Positions 24,801 to 34,964 of a stretch of 64,000 nucleotides of DNA are shown piece after piece. Each line of letters opens with the position of its first letter. Position 1 is the stretch's first letter. Position numbers and translations under genes: made by a program. The notes beneath the pieces were generated by a model. That model was given only the letters and a program-made list of their open reading frames with translations. It was not told the DNA's origin and searched no databases. This DNA comes from Malania oleifera (lineage: Eukaryota; Streptophyta; Magnoliopsida; Santalales; Ximeniaceae), in assembly GCF_029873635.1 (NCBI RefSeq), contig NC_080417.1, positions 34,894,214 through 34,958,213 of the forward strand, read 5' to 3'.

Positions 24801-25811
24801 CCGAGGCCACTACAACTCTAGTAAATGAATTACAGATGCTCATTCAGACAAATGAAGATCGAAAGGTACCATTGTTGCTTGCTAGATTGCATTATTGCAC
24901 ATACCAGAAACTTCAGGCTTCCTTGCTTGCTTGGTTTTATGGGCATGATTCGAATTAATGAGCATCTTGATTTATTTTCTGAAACTGGAGGTTGTGTGGG
25001 ATAATAGGTAAAGGTGTATCCCTGCCATATTAATGATCGTGGGTTTGTGGATGCGTTGATTGACTCATTTTTAGAGATGATGGCAAGGAATTCTGAAAAT
25101 ACCAGTCCATGTCAAATTGCATTTGGCAAATCCAGTGAAGAGCTAGATGAGAATACTAGTTCTGAGCCGAGTTTGTCAGGCTATGGAACTATTTGCCACA
25201 GCCCAACTGGTTTCCCTGATGCAAGACCAGGTTGTGGTTTATATTCTTTTCTATTTCTTTAATCAGCAACTTCTTGATTTGTATGTTATATTTGAATTGT
25301 ATTATACAGTGCATGCATTTATTTAATTCATTATTGACAGTTTAACAGACATTAGACATTTTGTTTTGCAATTGTAGTGGCATTGATACCCATGCTATAG
25401 TTTAGTTCATCTCAAAGCCTTTATTGCATTTTCAATATAAAAACATGTAAAATACCTAGACAAACTTTTATATAAATAAAAGGCAGAGGAACTGCAATGA
25501 AGTCATGAATGCCATATTGCAAGCTCCTTTTTGTTTAAAAGACGACTCAACTAACTACAATTTCTAGTGTTTGTGGCACATTCTTTATGTTTTGTATAGG
25601 AGAAATCTACAAAGTTAGATTTGTGTTTGTCTGACTTTGAATTGACTACAAAAGAAAAAAGGGAAAAGAAAATAAGAAGGTAACAAGTTTTCCATTTTTT
25701 TTTAATCAAATACTGTTGAATAAAAATTCATTCAAGTATGTTTAACAATTAAGAAAATTGGAAGGTCAAATGATATGTAGAGTCAATTTTCTTTTTCATT
25801 CATTTACTATA

Positions 25812-25856
<45 letters not shown>

Positions 25857-28715
25857 TTCTTTGTCTCTTTGCTGATAACCAAACATGAAAAGTGGATTTC
25901 TTCATTTTTTTTTTTTCTTAATATTTTCTGAGTTCCTAACTGAGCCTTACAAGCTTGCCTCTACGGAGGAGAAAATGAGGGATTTACCATGTTGACTACC
26001 CTGTAATTAATATACCCTTTTTATATGTATTTGTCAGAAACTTTGCAAAGAACACAGGCAATATTGCAGCAACTGAAAGATCAAATAAGTAAAGGGAGGC
26101 CTATAATAGGAGCTGGTGCAGGGACTGGCATATCAGCAAAGTTTGAGGAAGCTGGTGGTGTGGATTTGGTAGTCATATATAACTCAGGGCGCTTTCGAAT
26201 GGCAGGAAGGGGTTCATTAGCAGGCTTATTACCTTTTGCTGATGCAAATGCAGTAGTTCTTGAAATGGCCAATGAGGTGTTGCCTGTAAGTTTAAACTTC
26301 TAGCTTGTTTGACATTTCTTTAGATGGAGAGTTTATTGATTAAACAAATAACTAATTTGGTTCTCAATCCGGATTAATGACATTCTATTTCTAGTTTGTT
26401 TACTTTAAATAGGCTGGGGTAGATTCACTTCCACAATATGACCAATTGAAAATTGTAATTTTTCCTTAAGCAAAGCTGTTATAAAAACCTTAATGATCAA
26501 TTTTCAATTACCATATCATTTGATCCATTATAGGTGCTTCCTGACCATTTTGGTCTAAAGTTAGTAATTTGCTATCTTTTGCAATCTTTTGTCATGGTTA
26601 TTCCAAAAAGCTGTGACAGGATCAATGAAGCAATTTGATGCATACCTATGTTTGGTTTGTTGTTCAAATTTAATATGACTGGAAAAAGGAGGCAGAATGA
26701 GAATATTGCTGTTCTTTGCTTTACAGTTCTGCTTCATTTTCTCATATATTTTTTATTTTCACCTATTACAGTTATTAGAAGAAACGTGTGTGTCATGTGT
26801 ATGACCTAGGATTATGCACAAATACATACAAAGCAAATCAAAAGTAAAACGAAGGAGAGAACACAGCAATTTTCATGGTTCGGCAGTAAGATTACGACCA
26901 TGGAGCCCCTGCAAATAGCAATAAAAATATAGTCCCCTTGGCTACAAATGTAAATAGCCCCACATGAAACCTCAAAAATATTTTTATATTACAATAAAAT
27001 GACACTATTTCCTGGTTCAAAATGCCATACACTGTCCTCCCCCGGCTTCATCCCCCAATACACCAGTAGGCTGGCCTCTTCAAATGCAAAATGGAGCCAC
27101 TAAACACTGATTTTCAAGTGGATCACTTCTTCAAATATGCCCACAACTCAACAAGTTGTTATGGTCTAAATTTTTCGGGACTTTGTGAAACACTACTAAT
27201 TGCTACACATTATTTAAGCTGTGCAGGTGGTGAAAGGAGTACCGGTTCTTGCTGGAGTATGCGCAACTGACCCTTTCCGTCAGATGCATTACTTTTTAAA
27301 GCAGTTGGAGTCAATTGGATTCTCTGGTGTGCAAAATTTTCCAACTGTCGGTCTCTTTGATGGCAATTTTAGAAAAAATTTGGAAGAGACTGGGATGGGA
27401 TATGGGTATGTCTTAGATTCACAAATTTTCTGATTGCTTTTGAATTTTCATGCTTCATTAAATCTGTTATTTTCCTGTGTCTTGCTTAGCTTGGAGGTTG
27501 ACATGATTGGAAAAGCACATAGAATGGGTCTTTTGACAACCCCTTATGCTTTTAACTGTGATGAAGCTATTGGAATGGCAAAAGCTGGGGCTGACATCAT
27601 AGTGGCACATATGGGCCTCACGACATCTGGGTCAATTGGTGCAAAAACAGCTGTTTCATTGGAGGAAAGTGCTGTGTGTGTTCAAGCTATTGCAGATGCA
27701 GCACATAGGATCAATCCTGGCGTAATTGTGCTCTGCCATGGAGGTAATCTAGGAAATCTTTTGTTCTCTGCTATAATGTTACTGGGGCCTGCTTGTCATT
27801 AAGAATCTTATCATTGGCTTAATTTGATGGATGCTATTGAGAAAAAGTGGCTAATTCTACAAGCTTGAATGATATCAAGGATCGTGCATATTCTTTTCTT
27901 GGACATTCATCTGAGCCTTCTTCCAATGATTGGTTCAGATGCTCAGCATCATTATCGATACTTTTGCTGTAGAATTGTAGATGCTATTGGTTTGAAAATT
28001 TCCTGTTTTCATATATTTTTTAACTACATGCGTTGCATTGCCCTTTGTTCCTTCAAGAAATTTCTGTGCGCGCCATATGCTTCTCAAAAAATTGTTGTAT
28101 CTATTGTGCAGCATTTCTGCTATATGTTCATTTCTAGTTTTTACCTTAGCCAGGCCCAAACACTTATCCACTTTAATTTTTCACCTTATTATCCATAATA
28201 TTTAGAAATTTTTATCATGTTACTTGACAGTTAGATTTCATTTTAATTTTTTTTTTTTAAAAGAAGAGTTTTCCTTTTACTTCATTTTGTTTGCCCCATG
28301 CCTTCAACTAGTCAAGCACTTCCCTGTCTTCCTCAATCCAACACCTAGATTTAATCTTATCCTCACTATGTTCACTAGATTTTTGTATCTGAGATTCATT
28401 TGACATGTTATTGGTTTCTTATAAAGATATATTACGAAATATCTTAGTTGATCGCTTTCTTCTTGACCTTCAATCCATACAATGTTTTTTTCCTTTTTTT
28501 TTTTTGGGGTTTAGCTTTTGAAGAGCTAATTCTACGAAGAAGGGTCTTTGGTGTAATGTGCAGGCCCTATATCTGGTCCAAAAGAGGCAGAATTCGTATT
28601 AAAAAGAATGAAGGGAGTGCACGGATTTTATGGGGCTTCAAGCTTGGAGAGACTGCCAGTTGAACAAGCTATAACAAGCAGAGTCCAGCAATACAAATCA
28701 ATTTCCATAAAGTGA
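21158..28715 (+). CDS. Tm-1-like protein: UPF0261 domain plus TIM-barrel domain (9 exons)
   Basis: Exons: 21158-21346, 22709-23365, 24135-24341, 24650-24865, 25008-25230, 26038-26285, 27227-27405, 27490-27743 and 28564-28715 (stop TGA). Together they give 2325 nt and 774 residues. All introns are GT-AG and the phases agree. The exon 2 start could be 3 nt earlier. Residues 1 to about 480 match the UPF0261/Tm-1-like domain: [17 protein letters not shown] near the start and a glycine-rich GLGGSGGTS at about 140-148. Residues from about 498 match the TIM-barrel domain: [44 protein letters not shown] and VLCHGG. An acidic, serine-rich linker lies in exon 5. Tomato Tm-1 (about 754 residues) binds tobamovirus replication proteins and blocks viral RNA replication. 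The ancestral function of the family is unclear. Antiviral activity of this copy is not shown by sequence. Confidence 0.93.
21480..22560. repeat. Tandem segmental duplication with (TA)n inside intron 1
   Basis: A unit beginning with a (TA)n run and TTTGGTGGGGAGTTAGATCAT appears at about 21497-21806 and again at about 21807-22128. The copies are nearly identical, with single changes such as ATACCCC/ATGCCCC and ATCGCAC/ATCGTAC. The second half (TTGTTTCTGCATCT ... ATTCAGATAATTTAAG ... TATAATTTTGGTC) recurs in more diverged form at about 22268-22560. The ORFs here on both strands are repeat by-products and not exons. Confidence 0.88.
24509..24526. repeat. Poly-G run in intron 3
   Basis: An uninterrupted G run of about 18 bases. 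It is intronic and carries no splice signal. The length may be unreliable, since homopolymers are prone to sequencing error. Confidence 0.7.
25231..26037 (+). other. Intron 5 of the Tm-1-like gene, with (TA)n
   Basis: An 807-bp AT-rich intron in phase 1 with a (TA)n run at about 25811-25851. Nothing else is recognised in it. Confidence 0.75.
26815..27140 (-). repeat. LTR-like fragment in intron 6 of the Tm-1-like gene
   Basis: On the minus strand it carries the conserved U5 motif in a diverged form at 26871-26900 (CATGG...GCCGAACCATG). The surrounding GGAGCCCCTGCAAATAGC and AATAGCCCCACATG text resembles an LTR downstream region. Ends and a duplication could not be fixed. No polyprotein is near. 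A short solo LTR or TRIM-type remnant is the best guess. Confidence 0.45.
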
Positions 28716-29217
28716 AATTAATTCGATGTCTGTTGCAAGGGCAGGTTTGTCAAATAGGGCCTTTGTATTACACCTTTAACACGGCCCCTTTTTCCTATAA
28801 TTGTAGTTGCTCCCCGACCTGCCACAGCCTATCTAAATTTTACCTTTTAATGAATAATTTTGTGAAAATATTTTATGTAATATATACTTTGCCCATACAA
28901 GACAAATACATCCTATATTTTCCGAATTGTATGTATGTTGAGTATTACTTTGTTTGCTCGTTATCACTATCCATTAAACAAATTGTGATTTTTTATCGAT
29001 TTGGATCACCTTGTTCGTATAATTTGTTTCATATGCAGAAATAGAATGCAATGAAATGAAATTGATCGTTTACGTTTTCGTGTATAACTTTCTGTTTGAT
29101 TTTACTTTTAATTCATTTTATTCTTTAGTGCCAAGCATTGGGTCCTATTTCTTTACATCTCATCTTGAGGTGTTTTGATGATGTCACAATTGTTCTGCAT
29201 CAACTCCCAATTCAAGC
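28716..29217 (+). other. 3' flank of the Tm-1-like gene
   Basis: AT-rich sequence after the stop codon. Several A-rich stretches near 28870-29050 could act as plant polyadenylation signals, but none stands out. No other gene is visible. Confidence 0.45.
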
Positions 29218-29880
29218 ATGCCTTTGTTTTCGAGAGTAGTCATTGCCAAAACTGTTGATTGCGGCTCTTATACTTTAGTTTTCTTAAGCAAAGAAAGAGG
29301 AAAGAAAAACATGAAGGGGCAGCATAGTAGAAGCTTGTCGACGAATGCCCTATGTTCATCGACAAGAAGACAGCAAGAGTTCGTTGACGAATATCCTAAG
29401 TTCGTCAACGAGAAAATACCGAGAGCAGAAAAATTTCAGAGTTCTGGACTCGTTAACGAAAGTATGTTCTCGTCGACGAGTGGTCTTCTATGGATCATCG
29501 ATGAAGCCCTATACTCGTTGACAAAGGACACTTGAGTTGTGAGTTGTTTTTTTTTTTTGAATTTTTGAATTTGAACGTTGGGTGGTTGGGTAAACGGAAG
29601 GAAACCTCCGAGAGATTCTTTTATATGTCATTCTGGACATCTATTGAGTATAAGAGTGATCATTTTGAGAAGTGTATTGTATACATTGTAATTTTCATAG
29701 TGAAATTTGTGTGTTATTGTTTCCGTGAATATAGGTTTTGCCGAACCACGTAAAATCTGTTGTTCTTCTTATTTTGATTATGTTTGCATTTATTTGTTGT
29801 TTATTCTCCTGTGTTCTACTTATTTGATTCATATTAAAACAAATACCTTGGAAATTAAAATATTGAGGTACCCGCAAGCA
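29218..29880 (+). repeat. Copia LTR remnant with TCGTCGACGA words
   Basis: About nine copies of a self-complementary TCGTCGACGA-like word lie at 29335-29525. The conserved U5 stem-loop motif follows at 29727-29754 (ATATAGG...GCCGAACCACGTAAA). The arrangement copies the copia A LTR at 19822-20517. I cannot find LTR ends, a primer site or coding sequence. Short ORFs here are incidental. Confidence 0.5.
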
Positions 29881-30060
29881 AACTCTTCTTTAAGCTCTTT
29901 AGATGAAATGAAATATTATATGGAGATACTGCACAAAGAGCATGAAAAAAATATTTAAATGAAAATGGAAACTCATTTTGGTTTAATAATTGCGCCACTG
30001 TGAATTTAATAAATAATAATCTTATTATCATTTTTTGTGAATTTTTAAATTTAAATTCTC

Positions 30061-30107
<47 letters not shown>

Positions 30108-30248
30108 TTGTATTTTTAAATTTAAATTTCTCTTATTAGATTTATTTTTTTTGTGAAGAGTAGTGAGCTTTTATTATTAAGATGTATATATAGTAGAATT
30201 AGAGTGAGGTAAACTCACAAGTAAAAAATTTATATTTATGTATGTCGT

Positions 30249-30920
30249 CGAGTGTTTTCCTAGTTTATTCTTTTTTTAGAAAAATATATTAAATAATACA
30301 CTATTTTGAGAAGTGTTTCTCAGAATGACTCTGACGTAATCTCGCTAGTAGCGAGATTTGTCATGTGTCACGTCCAAAATAAACATAGGCAAATCTCGCT
30401 ACTTGTGTTGGGAATAAAGAACAAATTCTTGAAACCTGTGAGAAACAAAATAGAGGAAAAATAATATAAAAAAAAAATTAATCATACGCACAAGATAATA
30501 TTTACGTGGTTCAGCAATTTTGCCTACGTCCACGGAATTGCAGAGATTTCAATATTATCAGGAAGAAAACACAGAGAGTGCGGCGATACAATGCTCTCCC
30601 TCTCGCTCTCTCGCAGGTACAACCACACCAACCCTAATTACCCGAAAGCAATCCTTTTTATATGTTGCGCCTAGGGTTCCGTTCCAAATGGGCTCCATGG
30701 ACTAAGCCTTAGGATAGAAATCTCTAATTAAATAAAGATCGGGTCGTCATCCAAATTAAAACACAACTAGGCTCCACAAAAACCCAATAACTTGGAGTAT
30801 CGATATTTGTTTGCCACGCGTTTAGACCAGATTAGGGATGCCATTTAAATCTTGTTACTTCATGTAGCAAGATTTGTTTAAATCTCGTTACTCCAAGTAG
30901 CGAGATTTTCTGTATATAAG
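30249..30920. repeat. MULE left terminal region with AAATCTCGCTACT palindromes
   Basis: After the terminal 85 bp come imperfect palindromes of the form AATCTCGCTA-GTAGCGAGATT at about 30341-30362, 30390-30405 plus 30790-30822 (split by a solo LTR), 30847-30872 and 30874-30906. Matching palindromes lie at the right end, 41210-41425. Confidence 0.75.
30406..30789 (-). mobile_element. 384-bp solo LTR inserted in a MULE palindrome
   Basis: It is flanked by a perfect 5-bp duplication ACTTG (30401-30405 and 30790-30794). The ends are TGTTGGG and CCCAATA, the second one transition from CCCAACA. Removing it restores a palindrome CTCGCTACTTG-GAGTATCGAT-like that matches its neighbours, which confirms the insertion point. 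The conserved U5 stem-loop (30501-30531) gives minus orientation. No internal domain is present. Confidence 0.85.
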
Positions 30921-33150
30921 AAATTTTTGGTTTTACTCTTATTTATTTATTAATTATAATAATGATTAATTAAATTATTGGAGGGAAGAATCATTTATTA
31001 ATTTAAATTTTCACATAGAATAAATTACATTTTGTAATTTAGTTAAAAATATTATTTTTATCGTAAATTAATATAACAGTCATACATTATAAATATACAC
31101 TAATTATATTTAATTAAATAAGGATTCTATTATTTTATTGAGTAGGAAATATTTAAATATTAATTTAAAATAATTATTTTTGAAATTGTTAATCAATTAG
31201 AGAGACTAATTAATTGATAACAGCAACCTGAGTTTAGGCCCTATTTAGAAAATGAAAAATGAGGGGAAAAAAGTAAAAGAAATATAAGAGAATTTAATTT
31301 TTCATATTTCATATCAAGAAAATTGAGGAAGAAAAAAAGTATAGCAAAACAATGCATAAAAATATAATTTTAGAAATAATCAACATTTGAGTTTTCTGAA
31401 TTATTAATCGTATAAAATAAGTTATCATTTTTTTAATCATATATGATGTAAAGAAAAAAAAATAAATGAATATACTTTTTCTAAAATTTTTTTTTTTTCT
31501 GTGATTTATGACTCACTTCTAAAAATGAGTAACACTAGAGCTATCCTAAGTATATGAGTTACGTCGTGTAATAATTAGTCCAAATAGGCCAGATCCAAAT
31601 CGTCTCCACGGGAAATGCGGATTAGTTCTAAACTAGAGCGAAATAGATAAAGAAAATAAAAAAAAATAAATTTTACTGAACATGGTTCATATTCGAAATC
31701 TTGAGATTTTTTTTGAAAGTTTGTGATAGAATTGAAATGACGCAAAACTTAAACTATGAACCTAGCATGCAAACCAACCAAATACTCACTAATTGAATAT
31801 TCAAATAGTAAAACAAGGATAGCTAAAATAAGACTCCACAAAAACCTAAGAGTAATGAATAAACTGAACCTAACAATGACTTAACTAAATGAAAATAAAT
31901 TAAGCCAAACGATGAATAAAATCAGACTAAATAAATAAACTAAATCCAACAATAGAAAGACTCAAACATTTCCTAAATAAAAAAAAAATGACCAAATTTA
32001 GACTAATAAAAAAATATCCAACAACTATTAACTCCTAATCAAATACTTAATTTCAATATAATAACAGTAAGGTAAACACAAGAATAAAAATGTCTAACAA
32101 GTATCAATCCCTACAATGACCTTAAAATAAAATAAATAAACTGAGCTTAATAATATAAATAATCCAACAGAATTTAAATTCAATCAACTACAAGAAGAAT
32201 AAACTGAATTTAATCACTTAAATAATCTAAGCAAATGTTTAAATGGAGAGAAAGAGAGGTTAAACAAACATTAATCTAATAAATGACACTTAATCTAAAT
32301 AAGTTCTATTAAACAAATGTTAATCCCAGTTTTAAATGAAGCAAACTAAAAGCTTAGTAATAAAATAAAATAACTTAACAATGTTACAACAATACAATAC
32401 AATACAATACAATACAAGGAGAGAGAGAGAGATGGAGTGGCCGTGAGAGGAGAGCCTCTGCGTGCGGCACTGCTTCTTCTCTTCAATGCTACACATGGAT
32501 TTGTTATTGTCCTCTCCCCATTCTGCCCTGCTGCCCTAGCTTATTCCCCAAAATGAAACCTAAATTGATTTCCTATTCCAGCTATGTACAGCCCACAAAA
32601 TCCCCATGGCAGCCTAGCTTTGTCATTAACCGAATGCCCCTTTACTTTTCTTCATTTTGGGTCCAGCACTCCTCATTTTGTCTCCTTGTTTTCAGCTGCC
32701 CTCAAGCCCTTAACGTCCAGCCCAAATAATTCCTCTTAAGTTGCATGTGACCCGGCCCACATCTTTTTTTTTTTCCTCTTCAATTTCTTATTTTGTTTGT
32801 TCCATTTTGAGTTTTTGTCCCCTAACAAACAAGTTTGATTTCGATCATATTAAAACTTGTATCTCTCAAAACTCAAAACACGAAAGTTGTAGATATCCTT
32901 CTCAGCTTTTCCCATAATTTTGAATCGTCTCGATCGGAGCTTGGAAAGAAAAGTTATGTGCGAATTATGAATTGATACCGGTTTTGGCTCTCGAGAATTT
33001 TCCTGTGATAAGAAATTGCCAAAAATTCATAAATTGTTCAATGAAATTCAGAAATAATAAATAGGGTAATTTTTTAAAATATTGAGAGTAATTAAACATT
33101 TAATTTAAAATATAAGTTCTAATGCTCGGATTAAAACGTCTAATTACACA
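30920..33150. other. Unassigned interior of the MULE
   Basis: No gene seen. AT-rich, with poly-A stretches, a GA run near 32419-32432 and an (AATAC)n microsatellite at about 32385-32416. Phrases near 31560-31640 and 32700-33130 resemble plant gypsy LTR text in minus orientation, but I could not find LTR ends or a duplication. Confidence 0.4.
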
Positions 33151-33660
33151 GTTTAAGCGTAATCAATTTCCTTTTCTTTTTTAATACAAAATCTTTTATT
33201 GAAATGAATCTTAAAACATACCCTTGTACTGGAGATCAACAAGCTTAATCCGAAAAAGGAAAACCCGATTCCACAGTAAATGATAATTACTTGGGCTGAT
33301 TTGATAGTCAAATAGGCACTAGAAAACCTTTTAAAATGCTCCTTCAGCAACCTCTTGGGAAGGGAATCTTCTTGCAAGCCATTTCACCACCTTTTTCCAC
33401 AAAAAAAAAAAAAAAAAAACCACCAAGAAATGAACCCCAATACACACTGATTCGCATTACGAAACAGGTCTACCGAGTTCCCCAAAATAATAAAACAAAA
33501 ACAGTAGAACCAATGCAGACACCGATTAGAACAGAAATCAGAACCACAAAACCCTCCCAACACAACGAAAAAGCAAAGATCGAAACTCAAGAGAAATCGG
33601 AAGATGAAGTAATGAAATTACCGACAAAAGAGAGAGAGAGTGGGAAGTGATGCAAAGGCC
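33150..33660 (-). pseudogene. Captured 5' gene fragment, unidentified small membrane protein
   Basis: On the minus strand 33660-33385 looks like a plant 5' leader (CT-rich, then T-rich). An ATG at 33382 follows (MACKK...), but its frame stops after 12 codons. A second frame over 33377-33153 reads KRLLKEHFKRFSSAYLTIKS and then a hydrophobic stretch of about 25 residues (IIIYCGIGFSFFGLSLLISS). The change of frame suggests a small indel in a captured exon. The AAG|GTATGTTTT after STRVCFK could also be a splice donor. I do not recognise the parent gene. The alternative is a chance ORF. Confidence 0.35.
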
Positions 33661-33762
33661 TTCAGGGAGAGATTAGGAAGTGAGATTGAATTCAAGAATT
33701 GAGAAGATGGGCTTGTTTGTTACCATATTAATAGGTGGGCTTTATTAGTGTTACGAGGAGGG

Positions 33763-33908
33763 TGTTGGGATTTCTGGTGTGGAATCGTCGGCAGCAACAC
33801 CTCCCCATGCAGCTTATGTTGAAATGAAGACCAGCAGCCAGCAGCCCTCCACCTACTCTGCAGATTTTGTTGAAATCTGCAGCCATCAACTTTGAATTTA
33901 GCTCCCCT

Positions 33909-33939
<31 letters not shown>

Positions 33940-34241
33940 GTGAGAGAGCTGTGATGCAGTGTGCTGTGTGTGTGAGTGTATGGAGCTGTGAGCTGCGTGA
34001 GTATTGTATTTTGGTGTGCTGAGAGTGCAAAGAGAAGTGCAGAGAGTAAAGAGTTGTGGTGAGAGAGAGTTGAGCAGTGACTCCTCCTTGTATTATTTCT
34101 CCCAGTTTATAGTGTAATGATGTGTGCTCCAGTGGACGTAGGTCAGTTTGGACCGAACCACGTAAATCTGGTGTTCCAGTGTGGATGTGCTTTGAATTCT
34201 TCTTCGTGTGTGATTGTTGCTCCAGGTTTTATCTCCCAACA
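33763..34241 (+). repeat. Copia C 5' LTR
   Basis: TGTTGGGATTTCTGG...TCTCCCAACA. Direct partner of 36929-37434, with only scattered changes apart from the TA run. A (TA)n tract is at 33917-33938 and the conserved U5 stem-loop at 34134-34166, 75 bp before the LTR end. Confidence 0.93.
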
Positions 34242-34255
34242 ATTGGTATCAGAGC
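34242..34255 (+). promoter_or_regulatory. Primer-binding site of copia C
   Basis: ATTGGTATCAGAGC immediately follows the LTR end. It is complementary to the 3' end of initiator tRNA-Met, the usual primer of plant copia elements. Confidence 0.92.
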
Positions 34256-34379
34256 TTAGTTGGAGTAAAATCGCCAGATCGAGAAAAATTCGGGATTTTG
34301 AGCCTCTGTCCAGTAGCTCAAATTTTGATTTTGAGGCTACCATCAATCTCTCCTCGCCAAGACGAATCCAACGAAGGTA

Positions 34380-34800
34380 ACCGGAGCTCAAACAAAGCTC
34401 GGACGAAGCCGCACGCGCCCACACACGCAACCGGTGTAAATCCTGCCTCGCCACGCGCCTTCACATGCCCTCACGCGTCGGCACCTGGTCGGGAGAAATC
34501 CTCACACGCGCCCACGCGCCGGAGAAAGTCCGGGGAGTGTTTCAAAGGTTGAAGACACTGGCGTCAGCGTCCACGTCAGCGTTGCGTCAGCTAGATCCCG
34601 CCACGTGAACGCACCACACCAGCGCTGCGTCAGCCGACCAGTCAGCGCCACGTGGTGCCGAGTAAGCGCCTAGTCATCACGCACGTCAACGGCAGAGTCA
34701 GTCGCCATGTCAGCCCCGGACCCACGCCACATCTGTGCCACAACATCAAGTGGGCCCTAGTGCCACATCAGCAGTGGGCCCACGTGCCACGTCAGCAGGG
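34380..34800 (+). other. GC-rich leader with repeated CACGTCAGC-like words
   Basis: This untranslated stretch between primer site and gag is much richer in GC than its surroundings. Words such as CCACGTCAGC, GCGTCAGC, GCCACGTG, GCCATGTCAGC and GCCACATCAGC recur more than ten times. Many contain ACGT cores. No protein reading is convincing. Confidence 0.6.
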
Positions 34801-34964
34801 TTGACCGATTTTGACCAATTTGATCGAAAGTTTGACTTGGTTTTTCAAAGCCATTTTGGGTCCGTTTTTCGAGCGACTTAAGCCATTTCTAGGGTTTTTT
34901 GCCGTTCTAGATCCAATCGTGCTGTCCGATTGAGCTAATTCCATCTCTAGATCAGTGAATTGAG

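Noticed and set aside
29335-29525. CRISPR-like array from regular TCGTCGACGA words
   Set aside because: The words are about 10 bp, degenerate, on both strands and within an LTR-like remnant of a plant genome.
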